Positions 19,027 through 28,058 of a stretch of DNA of 64,000 nucleotides are shown here, in pieces. The notes under the pieces are model-generated. The model had not been told where the DNA came from, did not search any database, and saw nothing but the letters and a program-made list of their open reading frames with translations. The position numbers and the translations under genes are program-made. This stretch comes from Clostridia bacterium (GTDB taxonomy: Bacteria > Bacillota > Clostridia > UBA1212), in contig JAFSVU010000054.1 of NCBI GenBank assembly GCA_017444825.1, forward strand, positions 1 to 64,000, written 5' to 3'. Each line of letters begins with the position of its first letter. The first letter of the stretch is position 1.

Positions 19027-19107
19027 ATTTTTCGTATTAAAAAAGAACGGAGGCGCTACGGCCTTCTTAAAAGTGCCCCTGAGCACAGTGAAAAGGTGGT
19101 TGAACAG

Positions 19108-20544
19108 ATGAAGTCAGTTGTAACCAAAGTCAAATCTGCGGCGGTGATCCTTATGTGTATCGTGATGGCTGTATTGGTTTTGTCCTGCAGCAGCTTCGAT
19201 CCAAACGGAGGGGCTTTACCGGACGGGTACATTCCCGAGCCCAGCGGAAAGGTCAAGATCAATTACTACATTGCCAGCACGGAGCAGCTCACGAAGGCTA
19301 TAAACGACTACGTGAGGGCGTTCCAGGCGAAATACCCTGAGGTGCAGGTGCAGGCCATGATATCCTCGAGAAGCAAGCAGGATATTGCGGCGGATGTGGC
19401 GGCCAGGACCGTTGGCGACGTTTTCTTCCTTTTTGAGTCGGACGTTTACAATTACGCGGAGACCCAGAGGGCGCTGATGCCCCTTGACTATTACGTGGAG
19501 GCTTTCGGCATCGATCTGCAGAACGTTTTCGGGGCGATGGTGGACATGGGTACGGTGAGCGGAAAGCTCTACATGGCCACGGCGAACTACAACCACATCA
19601 TTTATTACTACAACAAGGACCTGATCAGGGCGGCGAACCTCATTGATCCGGCGGAGAGGCAGGAGCAGGGGACCTGGGACTGGGAGACGTTCAAGGACTA
19701 CTGTCAGCAGCTCACGTTTACGGACGATGCCACCGGGAAAAAGTACGTGGGATCGACACTGAGGCTCGGCTATTCCGCGGAGTACATTCCTTTCCTTGAG
19801 GGTTTCGGCGGAAAATGGTACGACACTGTGGAGAAGAAGGTCTCCTTTGTTTCGGATCTTAACGTGCTTGAAGGCGTGCGGGAGATGTGCGACTTTGTGA
19901 GGAGCAACTGCTGCAAATATGCGGCGGTCCAGCAGTCGACGGCTTCGGCCAAAGGAATAAAGAACACAGCATCCCAGATGAGCTTTTCCGACTACAACGA
20001 CCAGAACCAGGTCTGCTTCAGAGCGGGGGAACATGATAATATAGTGTCTATAGGACAGGCATATGAGGCTGCCGGCATCGATTGGGACGTGGTGGCGGTG
20101 CCTGCGCTTCCGGTTCACAAGGTGGGAACGGGCTGCAGCGGTTTTGCGGTGTACAACGGGACCAGGAACCCCGACGCGGCTGCCGCATTGGCGCTTATGA
20201 TACTCACCGAAGAGGGTCAGCTGGCCTACCACGGACAGGAGGGCGGCGCGGTGCCTAACATCAAGTCGCTGGCTTTCAATAACGATTATTGGCGTGTGCC
20301 TTTTACCGACAGGCACGAGGACCCGGAGAACGGTAAAAATTACGATGCGTTTATATCCTTCCCGGAGGCTGACACCTACGCTTTCGTGGAGTGCGTGATC
20401 CCGCCGGAGGTCGCAGAAATAGTCAGATTTTACATGCAGAACGTGGTGCCCGACGACGTAAACGGCGAACGGAGCCTTGAGAACACGTTGACGCTTCTTG
20501 AGACCGAAGCCAATGAAAAGTGGGAATCAATTTACAACGGTTGA
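19108..20544 (+). CDS. Sugar ABC transporter substrate-binding lipoprotein (family 1)
   Basis: A 478-residue exported protein. ATG at 19108 is preferred over GTG at 19096 because AAGGTGG lies ~9 nt before it. The signal peptide ends in V-L-S-C. The body follows the family 1 binding-protein pattern: INYYIAS...AFQAKYPEVQVQ, then GKLYMATANYNHIIYYYNKDL, then GTWDWETFKDYC, and a C-terminal lobe with DAAAALALMILTEEGQ. No permease or ATPase gene is adjacent, so it is an orphan that must use a distant transporter. An esterase lipoprotein follows 39 nt later and is probably co-transcribed. Confidence 0.87.
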   Translation: MKSVVTKVKSAAVILMCIVMAVLVLSCSSFDPNGGALPDGYIPEPSGKVKINYYIASTEQLTKAINDYVRAFQAKYPEVQVQAMISSRSKQDIAADVAARTVGDVFFLFESDVYNYAETQRALMPLDYYVEAFGIDLQNVFGAMVDMGTVSGKLYMATANYNHIIYYYNKDLIRAANLIDPAERQEQGTWDWETFKDYCQQLTFTDDATGKKYVGSTLRLGYSAEYIPFLEGFGGKWYDTVEKKVSFVSDLNVLEGVREMCDFVRSNCCKYAAVQQSTASAKGIKNTASQMSFSDYNDQNQVCFRAGEHDNIVSIGQAYEAAGIDWDVVAVPALPVHKVGTGCSGFAVYNGTRNPDAAAALALMILTEEGQLAYHGQEGGAVPNIKSLAFNNDYWRVPFTDRHEDPENGKNYDAFISFPEADTYAFVECVIPPEVAEIVRFYMQNVVPDDVNGERSLENTLTLLETEANEKWESIYNG

Positions 20545-20583
20545 TCACAGCAATTGATTAAAGCTGAGAGGAAAATGTTTGTT

Positions 20584-21600
20584 ATGAAAAAAAGAAGTTT
20601 GATAGCATTATTTGCAATGATGCTCGTTTTGATACTGGCTCTTTCGGCCTGCGCTACGGTGCCTTCGGACAATGCTCCAACGGCGGCGCCGGACGGCGAA
20701 ACCAATGCCACGGACGCACCTCCCGCGGACCCGACTAAGGATCCCTCCGAGACCCATCCACCCGCCAAAGAGAACGTGGCCAAGGTCATACTCATCCTGG
20801 GCCAGTCAAACGCGGTGGGCGCCTCCAGTTCCGTGTACCTGAAGAACAAGGTGGACGCGGACCGGTATGATCTCATGAGGCGCGACGGTTACGAAAACGT
20901 GCGGATCGTGTACCACGCAGGCGAGGATGCCGCCACAAATTACAGGTCGAAGAAGATCGACACCATATCGTCCGCCAAGCTTTTTGACAAGGTGAAATTC
21001 GGGCAGTCTCTCACCACGCCTTACTTCGGCCTTGAGATAGGCATTGCGGAGTATCTCAGCACAGCCCATCCCGACGAGACTTATTACCTGATAAAGGTTG
21101 CGAGGGGCGGCGAGAGCCTCAGCCCCAAATTCCTGGAGGGCGGCGAGCTTTTCGAGAGGGCGATGACCATCACCGAAGGTTCCCTGTCCGTTCTGAAAAG
21201 GGAGGGCATGACTCCTGAGATCATTGCCATCTGCTGGATGCAGGGCGAAAATGAGGGCAGCGTCAAGTCTCTGGCCGAGAGCTACGACAAGAGCCTGGAA
21301 AAGCTGGTGGAGGCCTTGAGAAGGCGGCTTGCGGAATATGCTCCCTGGAAAGGGATCCCCTTCATCGACGGAGGTATATCCACCTACTGGCCTTACTACA
21401 AGGAACTCAACCGGAGCAAGATCAACTTTGCGGAGAGATCCGGCAACAACTACTTCATAGACGCGATAGGTCTCGGGATAACGACCGATCAGGAGCCCCC
21501 CGGACAGCCGGACCTTGCCCACCTGGACGCCGAGAGCATGCTGAAGCTGGGCATGGAATTCGGAAAATACGTGGACATGGCCTATGAGAAGGTCAAATAG
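20584..21600 (+). CDS. SASA/GQSN-type carbohydrate esterase lipoprotein
   Basis: A 338-residue lipoprotein (lipobox L-S-A-C), followed by a Thr/Pro/Asp linker. Catalytic features of sialate-O-acetylesterase-like (CE6/SASA) SGNH enzymes are present: serine in GQSNAVG, WMQGENE, and the Asp-His pair in DLAHLDAE near the end. It probably removes acetyl groups from extracellular glycans at the cell surface. Start is uncertain: GAGAGG lies 12 nt before ATG 20584 and only 3 nt before an in-frame ATG at 20575. Same operon as the orphan sugar-binding protein. Confidence 0.82.
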   Translation: MKKRSLIALFAMMLVLILALSACATVPSDNAPTAAPDGETNATDAPPADPTKDPSETHPPAKENVAKVILILGQSNAVGASSSVYLKNKVDADRYDLMRRDGYENVRIVYHAGEDAATNYRSKKIDTISSAKLFDKVKFGQSLTTPYFGLEIGIAEYLSTAHPDETYYLIKVARGGESLSPKFLEGGELFERAMTITEGSLSVLKREGMTPEIIAICWMQGENEGSVKSLAESYDKSLEKLVEALRRRLAEYAPWKGIPFIDGGISTYWPYYKELNRSKINFAERSGNNYFIDAIGLGITTDQEPPGQPDLAHLDAESMLKLGMEFGKYVDMAYEKVK

Positions 21601-21643
21601 AACGGTAAATTTTATGAAATAACCAATGCAATAACCAATGTCA

Positions 21644-21668
21644 GGCGGGCTCCGGCCCGCCTTTTTAT
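21644..21668 (+). terminator. Intrinsic terminator after the esterase gene
   Basis: GGCGGGC, TCCG loop, GCCCGCC, T5. It is preceded by two copies of ATAACCAATG at 21619-21640. Confidence 0.9.
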
Positions 21669-21754
21669 TGGTGCAAACGCGACTTCAAAGTGGTATAATC
21701 AAAACGTATGCTTTCATTGAGCATTATCATTCGTATCAGAAAGGCGGTGTCCCA

Positions 21755-23995
21755 GTGATCACACTTATCGAAAACGGCGTCTACTACGTGGACGGGACAA
21801 TACAGGAAAAAGGGCTTCCGGGGGAAAGTGCCCGCGAAGCGTCAAAGAAGACCATAGCTGCAGGCATATTGAAGGCCCATGACGAGGGCGACGGCGAGGG
21901 TCTGTTAAAGCTCAAATTCGACGCTCTTGCGTCTCACGATATAACTTACGTCGGTATCATCCAGACGGCCAGAGCCAGCGGGCTGGAAAAATTCCCGGTA
22001 CCTTACGTGCTTACCAACTGCCACAACAGCCTCTGCGCCGTGGGCGGTACAATAAATGAGGACGACCACGTTTTCGGTCTCTCCGCTGCGGTGAAGTACG
22101 GCGGCATATTCGTTCCTCCTCACCAGGCGGTCATCCACCAGTACATGCGGGAGATGATGAGCGGCTGCGGAAAGATGATCATCGGCTCTGACAGCCACAC
22201 AAGATACGGAGCTCTCGGAACAATGGCCGTGGGCGAGGGAGGCCCGGAGCTTGTAAAGCAGCTCCTGGGAAGGAAATATGAGATCAAAAAGCCGGACGTG
22301 GTATTGGTTTATCTCAAGGGAAAACCGGGCCGCGGAGCAGGTCCCCAGGATATAGCCCTTGCCATCATCGGAAAAGTGTTCAAGGCGGGTTTTGTGAAGA
22401 ACTGCGTCATGGAGTTTGCGGGCCCCGGGATCGCAAATCTTTCGGTGGATTACAGAAACGGTATCGACGTTATGACCACGGAGACCGCCTGCCTCAGCTC
22501 CATCTGGATGACGGACGAGAAGGTGAAGGATTACTACCGGATCCACGGCAGGGAGCAGGACTATAAAAAGCTGGAGCCCGGAAACGGCGCTTACTACGAC
22601 AAGGCCATAGTGGTGGATCTTGACAAGGCGGAGCCAATGATCGCGCTTCCTTTCCACCCGGGCAATGCCTACACGCTTAAGGATTTCATCGCGAGTGCCG
22701 CGGACCTTCTCAGAGAGACCGAAAAACGGGCGTATGACGTGGTGGGCGAGAAGGCAAAGCTGTTCCCTCTTACATCCAAGGTCAGAAACGGCAAGGTCAT
22801 GGTGGACCAGGGCGTCATCGCAGGCTGCTCGGGCGGCACCTACGAGAACATAACAAAGGCGTCTCACATCTTAAAAGGCGGTTCCACCGGCTCCGGAAGC
22901 TACACGTTAAACGTATACCCCGCCAGCCAGCCCGTGAACCTGGCCCTCATGAAGAACGGGGCCATCGCGGATCTTATGAGCGCAGGCGCAGCGGTGAAGA
23001 CCGCTTTCTGCGGACCCTGCTTCGGCGCAGGCGACGTTCCTTCGAACAACGCCTTCTCCATAAGGCACACCACCAGAAACTTCCCCAACAGAGAGGGCTC
23101 GAGACCTCAGGACGGACAGCTTTCCTGGGTGGCGCTTATGGATGCGATGTCAATTGCCGCGACCTCTGCGGCGGGCGGTGTGCTCACATCTGCTGCTGAC
23201 GTTGATTTTGACGACAGTGTTCCCGCTTATCAGTTCGATGACTCAAGCTACAGGGCAAGGGTGTTTAACGGTTTCGGCAAAGCCGAGAAAAAAGCCGATC
23301 TGGTATTCGGCCCCAATATCACCGACTGGCCCAAGATCCCCGCTCTTGAGGAAAACCTGCTGCTTTCGGTGGCATCCGTTATCTCCGACGAGGTGACCAC
23401 CACCGACGAGCTCATCCCCAGCGGAGAGACCTCGTCCTACAGATCGAATCCTCTGAGACTGGCGGAGTTTGCCCTCTCAAGAAAGGACCCCGCATACGTG
23501 GCGGAGGCAAAGAGGGTGGCAAAAGCAAACGAACTGAAGCTGGAGGGCGCCTCCCCGGATATGTTTGACGGTATCGAAGGCGCAGACCCGTCGGATACGG
23601 CTGTTGCCAGCGTTGTCGTGGCCAAGAGACCCGGCGACGGCTCCGCAAGAGAACAGGCCGCTTCCTGCCAGAGAGTTCTCGGCGGCGGGGCGAACATTGC
23701 CCTTGCATACGCCACAAAGCGCTACAGAAGCAATCTCCTCAACTGGGGCATGCTCCCCTTCATCACCGACGACGAGTCGCTGTTTGAGGGCGGTCTCGAC
23801 AGGGGCGACCGCATATTCATAAAGGGAATAAAGGCCTGGGTAGAAAGCGGACAGGATGGAATAAAGGCCGAAATATACGGTAAAGAAGGCAAAAAGAAGA
23901 CTGTGACGCTGACCCTCGGGGACATCACCTCAAGCGAGCGGGAGGTGCTTCTCAAGGGCTGCCTCATGAACTACTACAAGAGTCAGAACAAATGA
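21755..23995 (+). CDS. Aconitase-superfamily hydratase (YbhJ-like)
   Basis: A 746-residue protein. GTG at 21755 with AAAGGCGG upstream fits the conserved N-terminus (VITLIENGVYYVDG). Aconitase features: IGSDSHTRYGALGTMAVGEGG, cluster cysteines in AGCSGGTYEN and CGPCFGAG, and a C-terminal swivel domain with SSYRSNPLRLAEFALSR and CQRVLGGGANIAL...RYRSNLLNWGMLPF. It is closer to the poorly characterised YbhJ hydratase branch than to the TCA aconitase AcnA, so the substrate is uncertain. A TATAAT at 21694-21699 may be its -10 box, with a poor -35. Confidence 0.82.
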   Translation: MITLIENGVYYVDGTIQEKGLPGESAREASKKTIAAGILKAHDEGDGEGLLKLKFDALASHDITYVGIIQTARASGLEKFPVPYVLTNCHNSLCAVGGTINEDDHVFGLSAAVKYGGIFVPPHQAVIHQYMREMMSGCGKMIIGSDSHTRYGALGTMAVGEGGPELVKQLLGRKYEIKKPDVVLVYLKGKPGRGAGPQDIALAIIGKVFKAGFVKNCVMEFAGPGIANLSVDYRNGIDVMTTETACLSSIWMTDEKVKDYYRIHGREQDYKKLEPGNGAYYDKAIVVDLDKAEPMIALPFHPGNAYTLKDFIASAADLLRETEKRAYDVVGEKAKLFPLTSKVRNGKVMVDQGVIAGCSGGTYENITKASHILKGGSTGSGSYTLNVYPASQPVNLALMKNGAIADLMSAGAAVKTAFCGPCFGAGDVPSNNAFSIRHTTRNFPNREGSRPQDGQLSWVALMDAMSIAATSAAGGVLTSAADVDFDDSVPAYQFDDSSYRARVFNGFGKAEKKADLVFGPNITDWPKIPALEENLLLSVASVISDEVTTTDELIPSGETSSYRSNPLRLAEFALSRKDPAYVAEAKRVAKANELKLEGASPDMFDGIEGADPSDTAVASVVVAKRPGDGSAREQAASCQRVLGGGANIALAYATKRYRSNLLNWGMLPFITDDESLFEGGLDRGDRIFIKGIKAWVESGQDGIKAEIYGKEGKKKTVTLTLGDITSSEREVLLKGCLMNYYKSQNK

Positions 23996-24033
23996 CCGGG
24001 ACCGGTCCAACAAGATATAAAGGAGATAACGAC

Positions 24034-24684
24034 ATGAAAAAAATTGCAAAAGCGGCGTCAATGATCCTTGCGGCGGTATTGGTTATTCTGTGCCTCGCCG
24101 GATGCGCCGGAAGCGGAGATGAATACAAAAACGCGCCGCTCCCGATAGTTACCATCGTGGTCAAGGATTACGGAACCTTGACGGCGGAGCTTTACCCTGC
24201 CATCGCTCCGGAGACTGTCAAGAACTTTATCAGCTTGGCAAACAGCGGCTTCTACAACGGTCTCACCTTCCACCGCGTGATAAGCGGCTTCATGATCCAG
24301 GGCGGCGATCCCAAGGGCAACGGTGGTGGCGGTCCCGGCTACTGCATAAAGGGAGAGTACGAAGCAAACGGCTTTAAGAACGAGCTAAAGCACACAAAAG
24401 GTGTCCTTTCCATGGCCAGAAAATCAAATCCTTACGTAAAACCCGACCCCTACATGGACAGTGCGGGCTCCCAGTTCTTTATCATGCAGGCGACGGCGAC
24501 CCACCTCGACGGAAGCTATGCGGCCTTCGGGAAGGTCATTGACGGACTTGAAATAATCGACACCATCGCGGGACTCCCCACCGATTCGAACGACAAACCG
24601 AGGGTGACCGTTACCATCGAATCCATAACCGTTGACACAAAGGGAATCACGTACGGCGAGCCCAAAAAGCTTCCCGAAATCTGA
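24034..24684 (+). CDS. Exported cyclophilin-type peptidyl-prolyl isomerase (lipoprotein)
   Basis: A 216-residue PPIase. ATG 24034 is set by AAGGAGA. The signal peptide ends in L-A-G-C, so it should fold proteins outside the membrane. Cyclophilin core: TVKNFISLA, FHRVISGFMIQGGDPKGNGGGGPGY, AGSQFFIM and YAAFGKVI. Compared with its neighbour it has an insert, NPYVKPDPYMDS, before the AGSQFF motif. Terminal GEPKKLPEI. The second PPIase starts 19 nt after it. Confidence 0.92.
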   Translation: MKKIAKAASMILAAVLVILCLAGCAGSGDEYKNAPLPIVTIVVKDYGTLTAELYPAIAPETVKNFISLANSGFYNGLTFHRVISGFMIQGGDPKGNGGGGPGYCIKGEYEANGFKNELKHTKGVLSMARKSNPYVKPDPYMDSAGSQFFIMQATATHLDGSYAAFGKVIDGLEIIDTIAGLPTDSNDKPRVTVTIESITVDTKGITYGEPKKLPEI

Positions 24685-24703
24685 TATCAAAAAGGAGAAA
24701 CCA

Positions 24704-25219
24704 ATGAACCCGACAGTAACACTTGCAATAAAAGACCTGGGAACCGTCAAGATAGAGCTTATGCCCGACATCGCCCCGAATACAGTGAAGAATTTCATCT
24801 CCCTTGTTAACAAGGGCTTCTACGACGGCCTCAGATTCCACCGCGTGATCAGCGGCTTCATGATACAGGGCGGCGACCCCAAGGGCAACGGCACAGGCGG
24901 CCCGGGCTATTCCATCAAGGGCGAGTTCTCCTCCAACGGCTTCGCGAACAGCCTCAAGCACGAGCGCGGCGTCATCTCGATGGCGAGGGCCATGAACCCC
25001 AATTCCGCAGGCTCCCAGTTCTTCATCATGCACAAGGACTCACCCCATCTTGACAGGCAGTACGCGGCTTTCGGCAAGGTCACAGAGGGCATCGAAGTGG
25101 TGGACAAGATCGCTGCGACGCCAACAGACTACTACGACGCGCCTCTTAAGCCTGTGATAATCGAAAAAGCCGTATGCGATACCTTCGGCGTGGAATACGG
25201 CGAGCCGGAGAAGGTCTGA
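24704..25219 (+). CDS. Cytosolic cyclophilin-type peptidyl-prolyl isomerase
   Basis: A 171-residue PPIase without a signal peptide; ATG 24704 follows AAAGGAGA. The core is nearly the same as that of the preceding lipoprotein (FHRVISGFMIQGGDPKGNG, AGSQFFIM, YAAFGKV), and both end in YGEP-K/E, so the pair arose by tandem duplication with gain or loss of the export signal. Confidence 0.93.
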   Translation: MNPTVTLAIKDLGTVKIELMPDIAPNTVKNFISLVNKGFYDGLRFHRVISGFMIQGGDPKGNGTGGPGYSIKGEFSSNGFANSLKHERGVISMARAMNPNSAGSQFFIMHKDSPHLDRQYAAFGKVTEGIEVVDKIAATPTDYYDAPLKPVIIEKAVCDTFGVEYGEPEKV

Positions 25220-25291
25220 ACCTCCCGTTTTTTACGGTAAAAACCAATGTGACCGCCCCCGATGGGCGAAAAAATAGCAAAAAAATAGTGC

Positions 25292-25320
25292 TTGATTTGA
25301 CGGGACGTGTTTGATATAAT
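25292..25320 (+). promoter_or_regulatory. Promoter of the rpsF-ssb-rpsR operon
   Basis: TTGATT (25292-25297), 17-nt spacer, TATAAT (25315-25320). Confidence 0.75.
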
Positions 25321-25331
25321 ACGTCCCGTTC

Positions 25332-25362
25332 CTTGCCCTCGAGTTGGTTTGAGGGCCGAAAG
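25332..25362 (+). ncRNA. Candidate S6:S18 ribosomal leader
   Basis: CCCTC (25336-25340) pairs with GAGGG (25351-25355); the loop contains GG, and CCG follows directly on the 3' side (25356-25358), inside a weak outer CTT/AAG pairing. A hairpin with loop GG and a 3' CCG bulge is the described binding site of the S6-S18 complex in rpsF leaders. Proposed from shape only. Confidence 0.45.
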
Positions 25363-25381
25363 TCCAGAAGGAGGTGAAATC

Positions 25382-25672
25382 ATGGTTAAATACGAGACAA
25401 TGTTTATCGTTAACCCTGAAATCGGTGAAGAAGCGGTGGCCGCTGTAGCCGAGAAATATCAGGGTCTGATCGCAGAGAACGGCGAGATCGAGAGCTTTGG
25501 CGAGTGGGGCGGAAAGAGAACCCTCAGATACCCCATCAACGATATCAAAGAAGGTTGCTATTATCTCTGTGTCTTCAAGGCTGAGCCCACATTCCCGGCT
25601 GAGCTGGAGAGACTTTACAGGATCAACGACTCCATTCTCAGATTCCTTATCATTAACAAGGACGCTGAGTGA
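25382..25672 (+). CDS. rpsF: Ribosomal protein bS6
   Basis: A 96-residue small-subunit protein that binds 16S rRNA together with bS18. Opening YETMFIVNPEIGEEA, RTLRYPINDIKEGCYYL and INDSILRFLIINKD are family signatures. ATG 25382 follows a full AGAAGGAGGTG ribosome site. First gene of rpsF-ssb-rpsR. Confidence 0.97.
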   Translation: MVKYETMFIVNPEIGEEAVAAVAEKYQGLIAENGEIESFGEWGGKRTLRYPINDIKEGCYYLCVFKAEPTFPAELERLYRINDSILRFLIINKDAE

Positions 25673-25766
25673 TCGGAACCCGGCGTGTATGTTTACACGT
25701 AAAAGTAGTATTGGTTAATCAGGCAGTTTAAGAATCAGATAGACAGTTTAGAAGAGGAGAGAAATT

Positions 25767-26216
25767 ATGAACAGAGTTATTCTTATGGGACGTCTCGCAA
25801 GAGATCCTGAACTTAGGTACACACAGTCTAACAACATTGCCCAGTGCAGCTTTACCGTTGCGGTAGACAGAATGGGCGGAAAACAGGCCGACGGCACTAC
25901 AAAAGCAGATTTCATCAACTGCGTCGCATGGCGCCAGACGGGTGAATTCATCAACAGGTATTTTACAAAAGGAAACAGGATACTTGTGATTGGTTCGCTC
26001 CAGATTCGTGATTATACGGACAGAGACGGAAAGAAAGTCTATGTTACAGAAGTTATAGTGGATAACGCGGAGTTTTGCGAGAGCAAGGCTCAATCTTCAT
26101 CCTCCTCATCCTTCGGGACAGCCGCTACACCGGCTGATTTCGGCGGTGCGACGGATCCCGCCGGTGGCGATGCGGGCTACTTCCCGCTGCCCAAGGACGA
26201 CTTTGTGCCATTCTGA
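25767..26216 (+). CDS. ssb: Single-stranded DNA-binding protein
   Basis: A 149-residue OB-fold protein that coats single-stranded DNA. MNRVILMGRLARDPELRYTQ and FINCVAWRQTGEFI are family motifs; a Ser/Gly-rich linker (110-135) leads to the acidic DDFVPF tip that recruits partner proteins. Ribosome site GAGGAGAG. The position between rpsF and rpsR is the classical Bacillota arrangement. Confidence 0.97.
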   Translation: MNRVILMGRLARDPELRYTQSNNIAQCSFTVAVDRMGGKQADGTTKADFINCVAWRQTGEFINRYFTKGNRILVIGSLQIRDYTDRDGKKVYVTEVIVDNAEFCESKAQSSSSSSFGTAATPADFGGATDPAGGDAGYFPLPKDDFVPF

Positions 26217-26267
26217 TAGATTGCCGGGTATGCCCGCAAGGGCTTGATTAATTTAGGAGGAACTGTT

Positions 26268-26543
26268 ATGCCTTACGCAAAAAAAGAAGGTAAAGGTGCC
26301 GATAAATACGAGGGTAAGGGCCAGATGAGCAAGAAACCCAGAAAAAAGGTTTGCCGTTTCTGCGCCGATAAGACCGAGCATATCGATTACAAGGAATTCC
26401 AGAAACTCAGGAACTTTGTTACTGAGAGAGGTAAGATCCTTCCGAGAAGAATGACCGGAACCTGCGCTAAGCACCAGAGAGAGCTGACAACAGCTGTCAA
26501 GAGAGCCAGACACGTTGCGTTGCTGCCGTTTACAGCAGAGTGA
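26268..26543 (+). CDS. rpsR: Ribosomal protein bS18
   Basis: A 91-residue protein; ATG 26268 follows AGGAGG. The VCRFCADK...[19 protein letters not shown] core and [12 protein letters not shown] are diagnostic. Three cysteines (C-x2-C plus TGTC) suggest the zinc-binding form. Last gene of the operon. Confidence 0.97.
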   Translation: MPYAKKEGKGADKYEGKGQMSKKPRKKVCRFCADKTEHIDYKEFQKLRNFVTERGKILPRRMTGTCAKHQRELTTAVKRARHVALLPFTAE

Positions 26544-26567
26544 TGTAAAGCTCATGTAACAATAGCT

Positions 26568-26606
26568 AAAAGAGAGATCACAGTGATTTATGGTCTCTCT
26601 TTTTTA
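26568..26606 (+). terminator. Intrinsic terminator of rpsF-ssb-rpsR
   Basis: AAAGAGAGATCA pairs with TGGTCTCTCTTT, followed by a T6 run. Confidence 0.88.
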
Positions 26607-26693
26607 TGCTACTGCGATGGGCTACTATTGCTACATAAATCAATAACACTTTGAAACTTTCACGTCCAAAACAAAAAGCTCAGCTAAGGGCCC

Positions 26694-27704
26694 CTAAACT
26701 TTTTTTTCGCGGGTTTCAGCGATTTCTGAGGGCGCCATGTTTTCCTTCTTCTTTTTCTTTATCACCGTCAGGACCACAACGACCGCCGCGGCTGTGAACA
26801 GGAATATACCCCCGCTCAGATAATACGGCCAAATCACAGGTTTGACGAACGCGTCCGGGAAATGTGTTTTAAAATCATCAATATTTACGCCGAAATAAAG
26901 CTCGATATTTGAATAATCTCCGGTCGCGGGGTGAAATTCAGTTGCGACAGTCTCTGTCATTTCGGATGATATTCCGCCGTCTCCATCATTTTCAATAAAC
27001 TCTTTGATCATGTCAACTGCGCGTTCAAGCTCTTCCCCGACCCGGATTATTCTTTTGCCGTTTGTAACATTTACATCCCAGATAGTATTCATAATCAAAT
27101 AAAAGAATTCGTCATAATCATCTTTCACATAAAAACAGGTTCCAACATAAGATACATTGACAAGCCTAACAAAACGTGGATCTATGATTTCGCTTCTTCC
27201 GCTTTTTATCCTTATATCTTCCGCAAAATCAGCATAATTCAATGACATGAGCTCATCCGGATATTCTTCGTTGATTGTGTCTATTCCCTCCATTCCTTGC
27301 CTGATTGCTTTTCCGTTCTTTAACTCAACAACAAGAACCGCACTGTAGAAAGGTTGTGATCTTCCCATATATTGCAGATTTCGCAGGCTGACCGCATACG
27401 AATGTTCTCCGCCAGTTGTCACAGGAGAAAGAGCTATTGCGTCCCCGCATTTATATCCTTTCGCGGTTTCTTTGTCATACAAAATATAATAGTAAAACGG
27501 AGTAACAGAACCGGGAACAACACACTCTCTTTCAACATGCGGAAGTATATCAAGCACCGCTTCCTGCTCTTGTTTTGAAGCATAAACTGTCAGTGTCTTT
27601 TCACATTCCCCGTTCACACCAAAGGCAATAGTTGCTGATATTGAAACCACAACCAAAGCCAAACATAGCGAAGAAAAAAACAGTATTATCTTTTTCATAG
27701 CCAT
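26694..27704 (-). CDS. Membrane-anchored protein of unknown function, module copy 2
   Basis: A 336-residue protein with an N-terminal signal or anchor helix (1-28), an extracytoplasmic domain starting KTLTVYASKQEQEAVLDIL, and a C-terminal helix (~290-315) followed by K-K-K-K-K and a short cytosolic tail. It is a paralogue of the gene at 28058: the last ~85 residues are nearly identical, the rest clearly diverged. No family recognised. It lies 13 nt downstream of the peptidase remnant, as the intact copy does relative to its peptidase. Ribosome site GGAGAGG. Confidence 0.75.
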   Translation of the reverse strand: MAMKKIILFFSSLCLALVVVSISATIAFGVNGECEKTLTVYASKQEQEAVLDILPHVERECVVPGSVTPFYYYILYDKETAKGYKCGDAIALSPVTTGGEHSYAVSLRNLQYMGRSQPFYSAVLVVELKNGKAIRQGMEGIDTINEEYPDELMSLNYADFAEDIRIKSGRSEIIDPRFVRLVNVSYVGTCFYVKDDYDEFFYLIMNTIWDVNVTNGKRIIRVGEELERAVDMIKEFIENDGDGGISSEMTETVATEFHPATGDYSNIELYFGVNIDDFKTHFPDAFVKPVIWPYYLSGGIFLFTAAAVVVVLTVIKKKKKENMAPSEIAETREKKV

Positions 27705-27717
27705 ATCAATCCTCTCC

Positions 27718-28058
27718 CTAATTACAGATATAAAATTCGTTCATCTTAAACTCGAATCCCCGCAGGTTAACAAAACCGGACGAAAACAGTTGTTCTTCGG
27801 TTAACGCATATGGTTTACCGTTTGCAGGATTCCACAGAGTATAAAATGTTGTTCCTTCATCATAAGATTTGCCGGTCGCTACCATAGCATGGCCATACGA
27901 TTCATTGTTAATCTTTATCATCGCAGAAACATAGACATATCTTCCGTTGTCAAGTTCATTATTGAATGTGTTTATTAACGAAGGTGTCCAGCCCAGAAGA
28001 AAAACTTTTTGCCTGCCGGCATACTGCCCGTGATCAAAACAGACTGCCTGGAAACTGT
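27718..28058 (-). pseudogene. Remnant of the papain-like peptidase (C-terminal part only)
   Basis: The frame encodes VFLLGWTPSLINTFNNELDNGRYVYV, then the His region (YGHAMVATGK) and LWNPANG to a final FYICN, all matching the peptidase gene at 29063. The N-terminal half with the catalytic cysteine is gone; upstream the frame runs without a start codon into the end of the gene at 28058. A stretch of ~80 nt (27929-28009) matches 29273-29352 almost exactly. An internal ATG at 27921 could give a 67-residue product but is probably not used. Confidence 0.8.

Noticed and set aside
27718-27921. Independent small gene of 67 residues
   Set aside because: The homologous frame continues upstream of this ATG and is clearly the tail of a truncated peptidase.
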